Assembly (NCBI GenBank): GCA_002633005.1
Contig: NMRA01000142.1
Span: 416,860 to 478,859 of the forward strand
DNA length: 62,000 bases
Direction of reading: 5' to 3'
From: Phoronis australis
Lineage: Eukaryota; Phoronida; Phoronidae
Below are positions 39,701 to 50,731 of this stretch, piece by piece (the stretch's first letter is position 1; every line of letters starts with the position of its first letter). Under the pieces are notes generated by a model, which had not been told where the DNA came from, made no database searches, and saw nothing but the letters and a program-made list of their open reading frames with translations. Position numbers and translations under genes: made by a program.

Positions 39701-42217
39701 TTTTAGAAACTATCAAAATGGCTTAAATCGGGTCTAGACCACGATCAAAAATCCCTAAGGTAAAGCAACCTCAGTGAATAAGAATGAGAGAATTGTATAT
39801 TCTACGAGGAGACACTGACACTCAAGACTCTAAGCTAGCTAGCAGATGAGAACAAAGGACGCAAAACATATTTTAAACACGGTAGGTTAATGGGCCTCCG
39901 TGAAACGTCCTTGAATTTCTATGGAGGAGTTTTAAAAATGTTACATTGCTGTTACGTCTGCCGTGCAGGTCATACAGAAGCGTTATGGCGGATCTCAAAA
40001 TTTCTCGTTACTTTGGGAGGACTACAAGCAAGGTTTTGGATCTCCATCTGGTGACTACTGGTTAGGTGAGAACAGCATGTCTTGAAAAAGAAGTTGATAT
40101 TAAATTATTTTGACAAAACTGGCACATCCATTTGAAATAACAAAAATACTTACAATAATAAAACAGCTTATTATTTTTTAAAATAAGTTGTTAAAACAAC
40201 TTATTCTTCTTAAAATGACATAGGCAGGAAATCCATTTTCGAGCATCAAGACGGGAGAGTCCCGCCTAAAGACGGCTAAAAAGCAGGGCCCTTTATATTA
40301 AGGACCCCACCTGGAGGCAGGCAAAGAGTGGGCCCCTTATATTAATGTACACGACCCCGCTTATTGATATGTCACTTTGACTTATCCTTATGAAAATGAC
40401 ATAGTCAAGAAATCCATTTTCGAGCTTGAAAAGTAAGGAACCTAATATTAATATAGGAAGCCCGCTTGAAGGCAGCCAAAAAGTGGGCCCCTTACATTAA
40501 TAAAGAAGCCCCGCTCAGGCATAGGTTATTTGACTTATCCTTATTAATATGATATAGGCAAGAAATGCCGCATTTTCGAGGTTCAAAGTGTACCCCCCTA
40601 TATTAATTCGGAAGGCCCTATGTTAAGGCGGCGAAAAACCAGTGTTCCTTGTGTATTATTGTAGATGACTCCACTTCTGGGGTTCCAAAATGAATTTTTG
40701 CTGATGTCATTTTAATAAGAATAAGTAATTTAGAATAATAAGCTGCTATAATAATAACAATGATAATAGTAATGGCAATAGTAATAGTAATAGTAATAGT
40801 AATAGTAATAGTAATAGTAATAGTAATAGTAATAGTAATAGTAAGTCGGCTCGTGAGAGACCAAACAATGCTATGCTATGTATTGGTTGCATTGGCATTA
40901 GTAGGACAGTGACCGCGATGGCATTGTGCGCTTCGTGTCGTCCGTGATCAGAGGTTGAGGTCCTCTTAGACTAGTACTACAGACGAGACTAGACGTTTCC
41001 GCCGATCAATTCTGGCTCATGAGTGGTCATAGAAATTACATCGAATAACTAAAGCTAGGATGGCTGGCCCTCCAAGAATTACAAGGTCACAAATTGGCCC
41101 CCTCATCGCAATAATTCTTTCATATTTTTAGTTCCATGTTGATGTCCACTGGGGACAGCAAGACATTTATAATCTCACTGTTCCGTTTCAACTCACGTGA
41201 CTTTCCAATAAGGAAGTCAATATAGTAAGCCCATTGCGCGATAGAGACTGGAACGATCCTGAGGTTCTCTATCCTGACCTGCCTTTAACGGTACTTGTTC
41301 TTTCATTTAGGAAACGACGTCATACACAGTATAGTGAACCGTTCCAGTGTTTACGAACTAAGAGTTGAGCTGACTGATAATGAAAACTCGACGATCGTCG
41401 CGGAATTTGAAAGTTTTGAAATCTCCGACGAAAGTGATTTCTACAAGTTAAACGTCAATGGTTACATGAACACCTCAGAGGCAGGTAAGATCACCAAACA
41501 AGCCATCTGAGTTGAGTGAGTAGGAACGCTTGTGACTCTGAGAAATTGGAGTAACTGGCTTTGGTAGAATACAGACCACTGTTACTTTTGTATTATAAAA
41601 TCCAGACAAACTGTACTGTTTTGGCAGCGTTTATTGCATGCGGTGTGTTTTAATTAGCTAAATTCTATGCAGCCAGTGAGCCTGGCACACAAATCGCCAC
41701 AATCTGCACTAGAAACAATTGACAAAATCCAAATACAAAGTGATTCAGCACTAAATACTTTATATTTTAAAAGTGTATTTTGTATTAAAGTAACAATTTA
41801 TTTGCATGGTACGTGGTACTGTTAAATCACCAATTTGTTCGCAAGGTTAGTGAAAGTAGCTTGAAACAGATGCCAACTACTAAGGAAATTTCTCAAAGAA
41901 AATCGGCAGTGAAGGTAGTCTGGTTTGGCGATGAGTCTTCAGAGTTTATATCGGGATATAAATATTTCTGAGACTGTTATTTCTCTTCAGGTGATGGCGG
42001 TCTAGTTGGTCAACCTCTTTATTTCTCTACCGTCGATGCTGACCACGATCGTGACAACCAATCCAGTTGCGCCAATGAACGTCACGGAGGATGGTGGTAC
42101 GGTCTCTGTAACGAAACAGATCTGAATGGCGGTGGCTTGCAAGGGGGAGCAGTTTGGAGCTCCGAAGAAGCGTTTTTTGTAAAGACAAGCATGAAAATAA
42201 GACGGAAGTATTTTTAA
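33782..42217 (+). CDS. Secreted PAN/apple-mucin-fibrinogen domain protein (FReD protein)
   Basis: Five exons: 33782-35015, 38865-38983, 39969-40065, 41311-41484, 41991-42217; 1851 nt, 616 residues, stop TAA. I chose ATG 33782 because it opens directly with a hydrophobic signal peptide (TATLTLSILISFWVISCES); an in-frame ATG at 33749 would add 11 charged residues. Residues about 25-95 form a small cysteine domain (SRIDCCSQC, CVYASYN, MTCELC) like the PAN/apple modules found in front of fibrinogen domains. Residues about 100-411 are Ser/Thr/Pro-rich, mucin-like, with 57-residue repeats. Residues 412-616 are a fibrinogen-related domain: DCSEWYNNGNQISDVYTI, CDMETGGGGWTVIQKRYGG, WEDYKQGFG, FSTVDADHDRDNQ (calcium-site loop, about 553-565), GGWWYGLCNETDLNG, MKIRR. 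FReDs usually bind acetylated or other glycans (family knowledge). Ligand and organ are unknown. The protein is probably secreted and heavily O-glycosylated. Confidence 0.9.
34540..34935 (+). repeat. 171-nt coding minisatellite in the mucin stalk
   Basis: The block starting tacccaaag recurs at 34561, 34732 and 34900. The spacings are 171 and 168 nt, so frame is kept. Each unit encodes SSIEWWPTNSDTAIS, then NSPPSGTSPTETSQWNP, then a DDNTQSP segment. The second unit lost one codon (NPTSSDD versus NPSSDD). The copies are near-identical, which indicates recent unequal exchange. Confidence 0.9.
35121..35350. mobile_element. TIR element copy (catgcgcac family)
   Basis: Left end catgcgcaca, right end ggctgggtgcgcgcgtg. 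The body includes aaggtccccctcagagaaac and aaaaggttcacagtctc, shared with 52244-52471. Confidence 0.75.
35552..35709. mobile_element. hAT-like MITE
   Basis: Left end cagtggcgaattta, and the right end read backwards is caggggcggatccag. The interior is ctaaaattctccca...aactcaaaatcctgg. The ends resemble hAT-type CAGNGGCGG termini. No clear 8-bp target duplication remains. Confidence 0.75.
36430..36475 (+). repeat. (AAT/AAC)n microsatellite
   Basis: Run of aataataataataacaacaacaat units in the first FReD-gene intron. Confidence 0.85.
36525..36985 (+). repeat. Degenerate ~170-nt tandem repeat, three units
   Basis: The phrases gataacaattctttac, cattgtgaacaacaat (or cattgagaacaacaa), caagcattttttcatga and gaactcaaactga recur at about 36535, 36718 and 36873. 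The units have diverged and contain no long reading frame. Confidence 0.8.
38154..38287. mobile_element. hAT-like MITE
   Basis: Left end cagttgcggattt, right end ggatccgcccctg. It shares cctaaaattctcccagattc and aaatcctggatccgcccctg with the other copies. Confidence 0.75.
38744..38744. other. Isolated N, no flanking duplicate seen
   Basis: A single N between actttcttgagaa and ttgtacaatcag, about 120 nt before the first FReD exon of the fibrinogen-domain gene. Unlike the other four N positions I see no repeat of the flanks, so this may be a plain ambiguous base or a join without overlap. Confidence 0.7.
40154..40757. mobile_element. 0.6-kb TIR element with internal tandem repeats
   Basis: Left end aataataaaacagcttatta continues to cttattcttcttaaaatgac. 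The right end read backwards gives attattatagcagcttatta and then cttattcttattaaaatgac. Inside, a unit beginning atgacataggcaggaaatcc recurs at about 40216, 40398 and 40548 with gggccccttatattaa blocks. It lies in the intron between FReD exons 39969-40065 and 41311-41484. Confidence 0.8.
40760..40843 (+). repeat. (TAATAG)n microsatellite
   Basis: About a dozen units of aatagt directly beside the right end of the TIR element. Confidence 0.92.
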
Positions 42218-42557
42218 AGCGATGTGATGAGATCTCTGGTATTTTGGCTGGTTTCGAATTGAGGTGAATTTCATGAAGCGCTAGTTATTCTCGAACATTT
42301 GCTGAGGTAGTTTTACACAAAACTGATGGAGCTTCATTGTAATACTCTGGAAACCATTCCTGAGGGAAACCTGCTCAGAAGATTTCAACATTTTACGTTA
42401 ACAGGTCCCTACAACTTTGCAATGAGGATTATGTTTGTTACTTATAAATTATATAGCGCATGGGACATCACTTTCGGAAGAAAAGGAACTCTATTTGGGC
42501 GGACTTTTAAAGACCCACGCAGCGATAATTAGATCATGGATAACTCAAAATCCTCAA

Positions 42558-42563
42558 AATAAA
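42558..42563 (+). promoter_or_regulatory. Candidate polyadenylation signal AATAAA (proximal) of FReD gene
   Basis: AATAAA about 340 nt after the stop codon. The downstream GT content is modest. A second AATAAA at 42811-42816 is followed by a more GT-rich stretch (gtctgttcgtgtacggg) and may be the main site. Confidence 0.4.
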
Positions 42564-42810
42564 ATAATGTAAATCAGCGCTGACGAACCTTCCCGTTGAA
42601 GCTATCGATCAACTCTACTTGGCTCATGGTTACATCACGTGTAATTATAAATATTAACTCAACATTAGAGAGACTAAAAACGTTCAAAGATGGGGCTGCG
42701 GGGGCTCCAAATTAGTCTGACGTATGACAAAGATACTGTATACTATGATATCTTTGCTTATGACAGACTTACGCGCTAGTACTAACCTTACAACTGCTTC
42801 ATGTTGTAGA

Positions 42811-42816
42811 AATAAA
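42811..42816 (+). promoter_or_regulatory. Candidate polyadenylation signal AATAAA (distal) of FReD gene
   Basis: AATAAA about 595 nt after the stop, with a GT-rich stretch directly behind it. No gene lies between the stop codon and this site. Confidence 0.45.
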
Positions 42817-42926
42817 AGTCTGTTCGTGTACGGGCAACCAAGTACTGATTCTCAGTTTCAGTTTTGCTGGGAATGTCTTTTTTAGGGTAGTTTGAGAGCC
42901 AAATGTCGATTAATTCACTTAGCATG

Positions 42927-43200
42927 TTTTTAAGGACATGTAGGACCCTCTAAAATGTCTAACTTTGGCTAAAGACGGAACATCATATCTGAGATATGGC
43001 TCACCGGATTCATATGAAATTAACATACAGATACTACGCTATATTCATTGTTTTTTTATAAATGTTCCGCTTTTGCACGAGGGGCTGTCAAAAATAAAAC
43101 TTTTATGATTTGTAGTAGTAAACTCAAAAGTTACATAAGCCGAAACCGAAATAACTTTGAAAACTGCAAACAGCGTTTTTGAGAAGAAATCTTATTTTGC
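42927..43200 (-). mobile_element. Dispersed-repeat copy (TAGGACC-end family), reversed
   Basis: Starts taaggacatgtaggaccct; then atatctgagatatggctcac and ccggattcatatgaaatt are the reverse of the tatgaatctgatcagcca block. It also has the gggctgtcaaaaataaaac block. Confidence 0.7.
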
Positions 43201-44144
43201 TAGGAATGTACGTTTCTTTTTTCCCAATTTTACTGAAAAAACGTGATCACGTTCATGTCAGGGTCGTATAAAATCTAATTCTATTATAGGTTTTGAAGGT
43301 AGTTAGCACTAGTCAATAGCGTCATACATAACCTTAAACGGAGACATCATGGTGGTACGGTGTTTAACATTGCGTTTGTAACGTGTACAATGGCCCATGT
43401 TCATTTATATAACGTGTTTTCGTGCAACCCGTTACATTAATTGTCAATTGCAGCAAATAAGGTAGACGTATTTTCCGAAAAAATAGTTGTATTATACAAC
43501 CAACCTCCTTAAACACTTAACCTCAGTCGAGATTTTACTCGAAAAATGCCCTGTAGAAGTGGAAAGTGTACTCGAAGCGTACCTCGCGATTGACCACTTT
43601 TCGAGTCTGTACATGTACATTGGTTGTCACAGACCCAGGGCCCGGGGTATATTTTTTGTTCTTGAAACACGAATCGAAAACTGGCCAACTTCAAGACTCG
43701 CTTAGAATAAACCGACCCTAGGACCATATGTGGCTCCATTTTTACACTTAACCAACCACTGACTTTGTATTTCAAGTGACACAGTGTATGACGGCATTGT
43801 TAAATATTAGACAGGATAATTTGGCAAAATATATATTACTAATTTAAGGAACAGATGGGCACAGCTTTCAGTCTTTTGCTTAACTCAGAAGACACAACCC
43901 TGAATTACAAGACTAAGTACAAATATTATCGTGTGCAGTTTGACGACTTTTTAGATTTTGATACCAGTGATTCTGTTAGTAGAGCGCTTGGTGCAGTTAT
44001 CTCAAACTTCAATTCTGTGAAGGATTTCTTTTTGTATTTTTCAGTATTAAACATAATGAAAATGAAAAGAAAACATACATACCGCATACATACTTACATG
44101 TACACTTGTGGTGGGAGTTATTTACAACTCAAAAGTAAACTGCC

Positions 44145-44520
44145 TCAAAGTAAAAGTACCATATCGGCCCATCTGTTATTTAAATCTTCGAATTTTAGAT
44201 TATTGTAAAGTAAATATTTTTCAATTTTGAAATACTCAAAAACTTCCCCTTTAAAGTATGTCAAATTGGGAGTCGTGTTTTTAATACGCTGCCGATAAAT
44301 ATGAAAATTTCCTAGACATACAATTAGATTCATTACGTCTTTTCCTTCAATCTTTTCAAAAATATGTCTAAATTTGTTCATGATCCGGTCATCATCTGAA
44401 ATCCAAAAAGATCTTGTTAATCCCAGTTCCAATACAAATGGGTAATGTCTCCTGGCGCTTATTTACGAAATGTACATTGATCTCTATCGTCAACTCCAAT
44501 CTTATGTAAAAATACGGTTA
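44145..44520 (-). pseudogene. LINE-type retrotransposon ORF2 C-terminal remnant (copy 1)
   Basis: The minus strand reads FLHKIGVDDRDQCTFRK, then PGDITHLYWNWD, and after a stop LIVCLGNFHIYRQRIKNTTP and EVFEYFKIEKYLLYNN. The C...HLYWNCD pattern followed by a helix of the IYRQ type is characteristic of the C-terminus of non-LTR retrotransposon reverse transcriptases. Stops and frame changes show it is dead. No full element is present. Confidence 0.65.
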
Positions 44521-44608
44521 GGGTCAGGGTTAGGGTTAGGGTTAGGGTTAGTGTTAGGGTTAGGGTTAGGGTTAGTGTTAGGGTTAGGGTTAGGGTTAGG
44601 GTTAGGGT
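44514..44608 (+). repeat. Interstitial telomere-like (TTAGGG)n tract (copy 1)
   Basis: ggttagggtcagggttaggg units with a few GTTAGT and GTTTGG variants, about 15 hexamers. It sits next to the LINE remnant. Confidence 0.92.
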
Positions 44609-45429
44609 TTGGGTCAGGTGGGAGTTCCGTATGTTAGGGAATGCTGGGCTGGTATTTGGGGATTCAGTGATATGACATGTTAAGAAAACATTCAAAACGT
44701 GAAATGAGAAATTCTTTGGATTTCACCGCTTCACGCCCATCCTTGCCATGCAAGGGCATCTTGAATGACTTCCTACAAGGTTTAGTCCTTTTGTGTGTAA
44801 GTTGAGCCTTTGGAATAGACTTATTAACTCGGATTCCCAACACCTCACTTGAAACATTTTAGGGACTTTATTTATTTAAGTACTTTCTTATGTCAGTCTT
44901 CTGATAGAGTGTCAAACGTGTGGATAGTAAATAATCACTGTCTCGTTTCTTCAACTCCTTACATGTCTTGTGTTGTATTCTATTCTGTTGTACGGAAGTC
45001 CTCATTGAAGTGGCTTTTGCCTTCGGGGATNTACACTTAACCAACCACTGACTTTGTATTTCAAGTGACACAGTGTATGACGGCATTGTTAAATATTAGA
45101 CAGGATAATTTGGCAAAATATATATTACTAATTTAGGGAACAGATGGGCACAGCTTTCAGTCTTTTGCTTAACTCAGAAGACACAACCCTGAATTACAAC
45201 ACTAAGTACAAATATTATCGTGTGCAGTTTGACGAATTTTTAGATTTTGATACCAGTGATTCTGTTAGTAGAGCGCTTGGTGCAGTTATCTCGAACTTCA
45301 ATTCTGTAAAGGATTTCCTTTTGTATTTTTATTAAACATAATGAAAATGAAAAGAAAACATACATACCGCATACATACTTACATGTACACTTGTGGTAGG
45401 AGTCATATACAGCTCAAAAGTAAACTGCC

Positions 45430-45800
45430 TCAAAGTAAAAGTACCATAGGGGCCCATCTGTTATTTAAATCTTCGAATTTTAGATTATTGTAAAGTAAAT
45501 ATTTTTCAATTTTGAAATACTCAAAAACTTCCCCTTTAAAGTGTGTCAAATTGGGAGTCGTGTTTTTAATACGCTGCCGATAAATATGAAAATTTCCTAG
45601 ACATACAATTAGATTCATTACGTCTTGTCCTTCAATCTTTCGAAAAGCATGTCTAAATTTGTTTATGATCCGGTCATCAACTGAAATCCAAAAAGATTTT
45701 GTTAATCACAGTTCCAATACAAATGGGTAATGTCCCCTGGCGTTTGTTTACGAAATGTACATTGATCTCTATCTTCAACTCCAATCTTATGTAAAAATAC
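45430..45800 (-). pseudogene. LINE-type ORF2 C-terminal remnant (copy 2, other haplotype)
   Basis: Same remnant as 44145-44520. Here the QTPGDITHLYWNCD stretch is uninterrupted where copy 1 has a stop, so the two haplotypes have decayed slightly differently. Confidence 0.65.
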
Positions 45801-45891
45801 GGTTAGGGTCAGGGTTAGGGTTAAGGTTAGTGTTAGGGTTAGGGTTAGGGTTAGTGTTAGGGTTAGGGTTAGGGTTAGGGTTAGGGTTTGG
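45800..45891 (+). repeat. Interstitial telomere-like (TTAGGG)n tract (copy 2)
   Basis: Same tract as copy 1, with the same variant hexamers in the same order except for a small change (gttaaggttag) near its start. Confidence 0.92.
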
Positions 45892-46949
45892 GTCAGGTGG
45901 GAGTTCCGTATGTTAGGGAATGCTGGGTTGGTATTTGGGGATTCAGTGATATGACATGTTAAGAAAACATTCAAAACGTGAAATGAGAAATTCTTTGGAT
46001 TTCACCGCTTCACGCCCATCCTTGCCATGCAAGGGCATCTTGGATGACTTCCTACAAGGTTTAGTCCTTTTGTGTGTAAGTTGAGCCTTTGGAATAGACT
46101 TATTAACTCGGATTCCCAACACCTCACTTGAAACATTTTAGGGACTTTATTTATTTAAGTACTTTCTTATGTCAGTCTTCTGATAGAGTGTCAAACGTGT
46201 GGATAGTAAATAATCACTGTCTCGTTTCTTCAACTCCTTACATGTCTTGTGTTGTATTCTATTCTGTTGTACGGAAGTCTTCATTGAAGTGGCTTTTGCC
46301 TTCGGGGATCTCCGGCTTATATACATATATATCCAAATGCGTTTTTTCTTTATTGGATTTCACAAATTTGTTAGACAATTAACGTAGAAAATAAATCTAA
46401 AACTAAATAAGGCGATCCAGATCCTCCCAAGGATACTATTGTGTCACGAAATGTAGAATATAAATAGGTAAATAAAACAACAAGAATGGATCAACTGAAA
46501 TTTTCGGATATAATAACGTCCTTCATCAACAGAAACAGAAATAAAGTAAAATCAAACACTAAATAAACGTATTATTATTTTATACCTCTCTCTTTAGCCA
46601 TTTTGGACAAAACTGGTCAGCTGACCTAAAACGTATTTTCAAATTGTACCATATCAATACTGCCTTTGCATCCAAGTCTTTCAGTGACATAAAAAGCATA
46701 GATTCTACTATGTTCAGTATTGGTGAGGAAAATTAGAACGAGGGTATTAGGCCAAAACCAAAATCGAAAACTTACATGGCATTTAAGAAAAATTTTAAAA
46801 CTGAGGAATATAATGTATTTATCGTAATCTATTTTGCCCGGGGTACGCCACGAGCTATGTTACAGAGTAAAACAAAAGGAGGATTGCGAATAATGTCATT
46901 TATTATGACGTAAATAGATAAAACTAAATAAAACTCTGTCCATCTTGTG

Positions 46950-46980
46950 TGTGTGCGTGCGTACGTGCGTGCGTGCGCTC
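46950..46980 (+). repeat. (GT/GC)n microsatellite
   Basis: gtgtgtgtgcgtgcgtacgtgcgtgcgtgcg run. Confidence 0.8.
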
Positions 46981-49899
46981 CTATTTTTCTAGAATAAGAA
47001 GGTATTTATGTTGTCAGTTGTGGTATTCTTCCAATGGAGATAGAGGTTGGAAGGTACACTAATATTGAAGCAGACAATAGGATGTGTCGCTTATGCCGTG
47101 TCAGTGCTGTAGAAATGGAACTTCATTCTTTGTGATTGCATATGACTTACTTTTCGTGTACGTGTAAGATTAAATAGGTAATTTGGGAATAACATCTTTT
47201 GTTTTCACCAATTTAAATGGGCACAATCGGTTTTATAGCGAAAAGGGGCATTTTCTGGATTGTTGTTGTTGAAGCTAGACTTCTTGAAGTTATCAGGTTT
47301 GATCAGAGCCATAAAACAACAAAGTCCGTTGTGTTTTTGTGATTTCAATAAAACCACTCATTCCCGACGTTGGCTTGCAGTCATTCATTAGAATTAACTG
47401 AAATCGAGGCCCGTGACACTGAAAATAATCGGCTACTTGACACTTTGGCTTTCAGTGTCCAGTGGTATCAGAGGTCAAAGGTTTGAATCCATCTTGGGGG
47501 TTCAAATACGCAACACTGTCGCCCATAGAGCCATTTTAGAATGAAAGAGAGCGAGGCACGGACAAAATGAGCAGTTGAATAGAATTAAACAAATTCATCT
47601 CAGACAACACTTCAACAGTTGTTCGGAGCTTTTCCATCAAAAGGATTTCGTCTTTCTTACGCGATTCTGTTTTCATTTTGCTTTTGTTTTTGACCTTTGA
47701 CCTATATCGCCTCTCGCAAGCTCGCTTTGCCCAGCATGTTTTTCAGATATGATGTCAATAACACATCAATGTTCAGGTAAAAGATACTACCCAAAAGACT
47801 GCATACATGTAGGTTTGCAACTACAGTTATCAGATTATCAGGTTTTCCAAGCGGATTTGTCCATTTAAGAAAGCGAGCTGTAACAATTAACCGAGATCCA
47901 TTCGTAATTTTTTTTTAAATTTTACAAGAGATTTCAATCCGTCAACCAAGCAACCAGAAAACGTTATAAAATTTTTCAAAACAGTTTAAGGTTAAAAATC
48001 GAATCAAAAATAGCACGAATGTCAAGTTATATCTGAAAGAGTAGGGAAGTACACATGTCCTGCCTGTCCACCGATGCAATGATCGGCAGTTCTGCGGGAA
48101 ATGTTCAAGCCATTTCGCACGGGATTAGAACAGTGCTCGATTTTGCTATCAAACGCTTAATTATAGAGAGGTTGCTCCTCCAATTATTATGCGCTATTGG
48201 ACTATTTTTCTCATGTACACTCGGAAAACTATCCTTTGGCATTTTTCACGCCAGCTTCACACACTGCCCACGCCGGGCATTTTCACGGCGCCTAGCAATA
48301 AAACAGCTGATGAGGTCTGCACAGTTTTAATGTATCGTTCGTTTTTTATAAATTTTCATATTTTGTATTTAGGTCTTTGCCTATTTGAATTTTCATAAAA
48401 TGTCTGGGTCACCGAATTTTCTTTTCGTAACAGCCGCCTAAACAAAAGCAATTCAGGCAAAAATATGAATTTTACATGAGTTACTGAAAATCAAATCTAA
48501 TTGTGTTAATCCTTTTTAAACAGATAAATTTCGTTGTGCGATGCCATTTTAAATATCACAACGGCTTTGATTGTATTTCCTGAGTAACTAATTTTCTTTA
48601 GTTGTTTGTGGACTGAGAACTTCAAATTTTGGCTTCTTTTGTCTTATTATTATGACATCCATCGCGTCTTTTATAAAGTAAGAGGGTAACCGTCTTCGTT
48701 CTTGAACTGGTTTAGCTCAAACTGTGTCACATGTGAATGTCTTCTCAAAACTCCGCCTATTTCATGATCACCCTCGTTGCATCCCACTAGATGGCGATGG
48801 TGATGTTGGGATGGTGAGACATGCTAAGTTGATAGGAAAAAGAAGGATATTTTTTTAATACATCTGAAGGCCTAAATGTTTGCACCTGGGTTTGCCTTTG
48901 GGTTTGTATGCCGTTATTGTAAAATTTGAAACTAAATAATATGTTATTTGAAATAAAGATGTATTCAATGTAACGACTACTTTGCGACGTTTTGACAAAA
49001 TAAAGCCAGAACATGGGTTCCATCGATTTAAAACATTTTTAAATAGGAAAATTTCGTATAATACAGCCTTGTATGGCCTTGAAGGTTCCACAGCACTGAA
49101 GATCTGTGCAATTAACTTTGTTAGACCCGACCTATTGTGTCGTGCCGTCAAAACTCGAACATTCTGTTTCAAAATTTTGTATAAGAGTAGACCTGTCTTT
49201 CTAACAAAAACAAAGAAACCCCGCTACGCGTTTACTGATACGACCATGTCTGCCAGCCACGCCGAGAAGCGATAGCATAGACAGAGGAACTGTGTGATAG
49301 ATTGAATCACACGATTTAGTATCTCGGTAAACCCTAGAAATTTTGTGTTTGTAAATACGACCAAACTCTGAGTTAGCTAATTGTTTTGACGAGTTTGGTT
49401 GGAACAAAACTAGGAAACTCTGCCAAACTTCCGGTGACAAACTCTCCCAAACTATTTACCGTGTTTGGCAACCCGTCTACAATCAATTTTTTTGTTCCCA
49501 AATTTGACTTTGCATGTAGTCGGTTAGCAGAGTCTCACCATGTGTGGATGTAAGCATCAAAATAATGGCTGCACGAAAAATCACTTTGTAAACTAAATGC
49601 ATTGAATCACAGTTGTAGTAAATATTCTTTTTTGATTTGCAGCGCTAAATGAAGTTGTTTTGATATAATCAGCTCATGCGACTTTTGTTTACATTATTGT
49701 TAGACAAGAGCAGATTTTTGAATGACTGAATCGTTATTTCACTTGGAATAGTCAAGTACAACGCAATTGTTTGCGTTAATCGTCTCAGCCTGTGTTTGAG
49801 GTCAAAGGCGTTTATATCCATAACCAGCGCCATTTACTACAAAAATTGACTGATAACGATTTCAATGAAATAAGTGAACTTTAAAATGATTAACAGTTA

Positions 49900-49905
49900 T
49901 TTAAT
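49900..49905 (-). promoter_or_regulatory. Weak candidate polyadenylation signal (ATTAAA) of CCP gene
   Basis: ATTAAA on the minus strand about 145 nt after the stop codon. I see no AATAAA on that strand between 49600 and 50048. Tentative. Confidence 0.3.
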
Positions 49906-50048
49906 TTTAGTATATTAAAATTGAAATGCTACAATAAATTCCGGACAAAAACATTTATAAACATTCGAATAACAATACATGAACTTTAAAAACAAAAACT
50001 TAACAGTTATGATATAAATCTCGATGTGAGATGCTGTCAGAGTTTATG

Positions 50049-50731
50049 CTATGCTAAATAGACTTTTTTAGCTTTTGAGCCATTTGGTAAAAAGAAAAAT
50101 TCCGGCGGAACGTGAAGATCCTGCCACCTGTTGACCATTTCTTTGTTCATCTCTCGCCCTTGTGCTTTGTCAACAGGTTTACTACGCGCACTTCGGAACG
50201 CCTGCTGCGTTCTTCTGAGAGCCATGGCAGACTTCCAGGGATTGGAGTTGACTGCTGACACGCTTGGTCCAGATACTGCTGTGTTTGTAGAGACGTGAGT
50301 TGACGTCGGAGACACGCATGCATATGGAGGGGGTCGTTCATTTAAGGATGGCGTTTTAGCAGTTGCTTGGTTGATCGGTACCTGGAATTGTTGCTTTGTT
50401 GACGGTCGTGTCAGTGGCGAGGTTGAAGGGGCGGAGGACGAAGGTGAACTAAAGTTTATTGAGGTTCCTGATTTTGCTGGCTTCACTTTAATTGGGTAAG
50501 GCGTTCTTTTGTAGCCATTGGCAGCCCAAGCTCTCAAATTGGCCTTCATTATTGCGATATGACGAGAAAGCGTTATGAGATCCATAAAAACAATGAAGCC
50601 AATCACAGCCAAGGCGATCGCCAATTCGACCGTGCCAATGACCACCGCTGCCGGAGCCTCGGCGGGTGCGTACTGAGGGCGCACGATGACAGGGCCCGTG
50701 ACTATAGGAGGTCGGCGTCTTCTTGGTCGAG
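50049..50731 (-). other. Transmembrane and cytoplasmic-tail exon of the CCP protein
   Basis: 227 codons including the stop. Basic-Pro stem (TRPRRRRPPIVTGPVIVRP), then a hydrophobic helix (AAVVIGTVELAIALAVIGFI), then about 170 residues of polar tail. The tail is rich in Ser, Pro and Gln and carries ERPPPYACV, a PPxY motif of the kind bound by WW domains. No ITIM, ITAM or kinase signature is visible. Confidence 0.88.

Larger units (their letters stand above)
42218..43742 (+). other. FReD-gene 3' flank, with one dispersed repeat
   Basis: Holds two candidate polyadenylation signals and, at about 42927-43200, a reversed copy of the TAGGACC-end repeat (starts ttaaggacatgtaggaccct). No further coding exon was recognised. 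Confidence 0.6.
43743..46309 (+). repeat. Head-to-tail duplicate 3 around N at 45031
   Basis: 43743-45030 and 45032-46309 are near-identical, including a LINE remnant and a telomere-like repeat tract. The first copy ends cttcggggat at the N and the second reads through the same sequence at 46300-46309. This fits an allelic join. Confidence 0.87.
46310..50048. other. Intergenic region downstream of both converging genes
   Basis: Short reading frames here show no family resemblance. It contains a possible retroelement tail at about 46490-46560 (reverse of ttgatgaaggacgttatta), a GT/GC microsatellite at 46950-46980 and AT-rich filler. I see no gene. Confidence 0.6.

Noticed and set aside
40216-40640. 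Regular repeats that might suggest a CRISPR array
   Set aside because: Units are long, diverged and without constant-length spacers. The DNA is animal nuclear sequence. It is the core of a TIR element.
43855-44210. Plus-strand reading frame starting MGTAFSLLLNSE, present in both haplotype copies
   Set aside because: No family match, no splice context, and its second half overlaps the LINE remnant on the other strand. Conservation between copies is explained by their allelic nature.
47450-47515. Another B-box-like sequence (aggtttgaatcc)
   Set aside because: No fitting A box or tRNA fold.
48055-49280. Several frames of 60-105 codons on both strands
   Set aside because: No homology, splice pattern or codon regularity. 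Expected by chance at this length.
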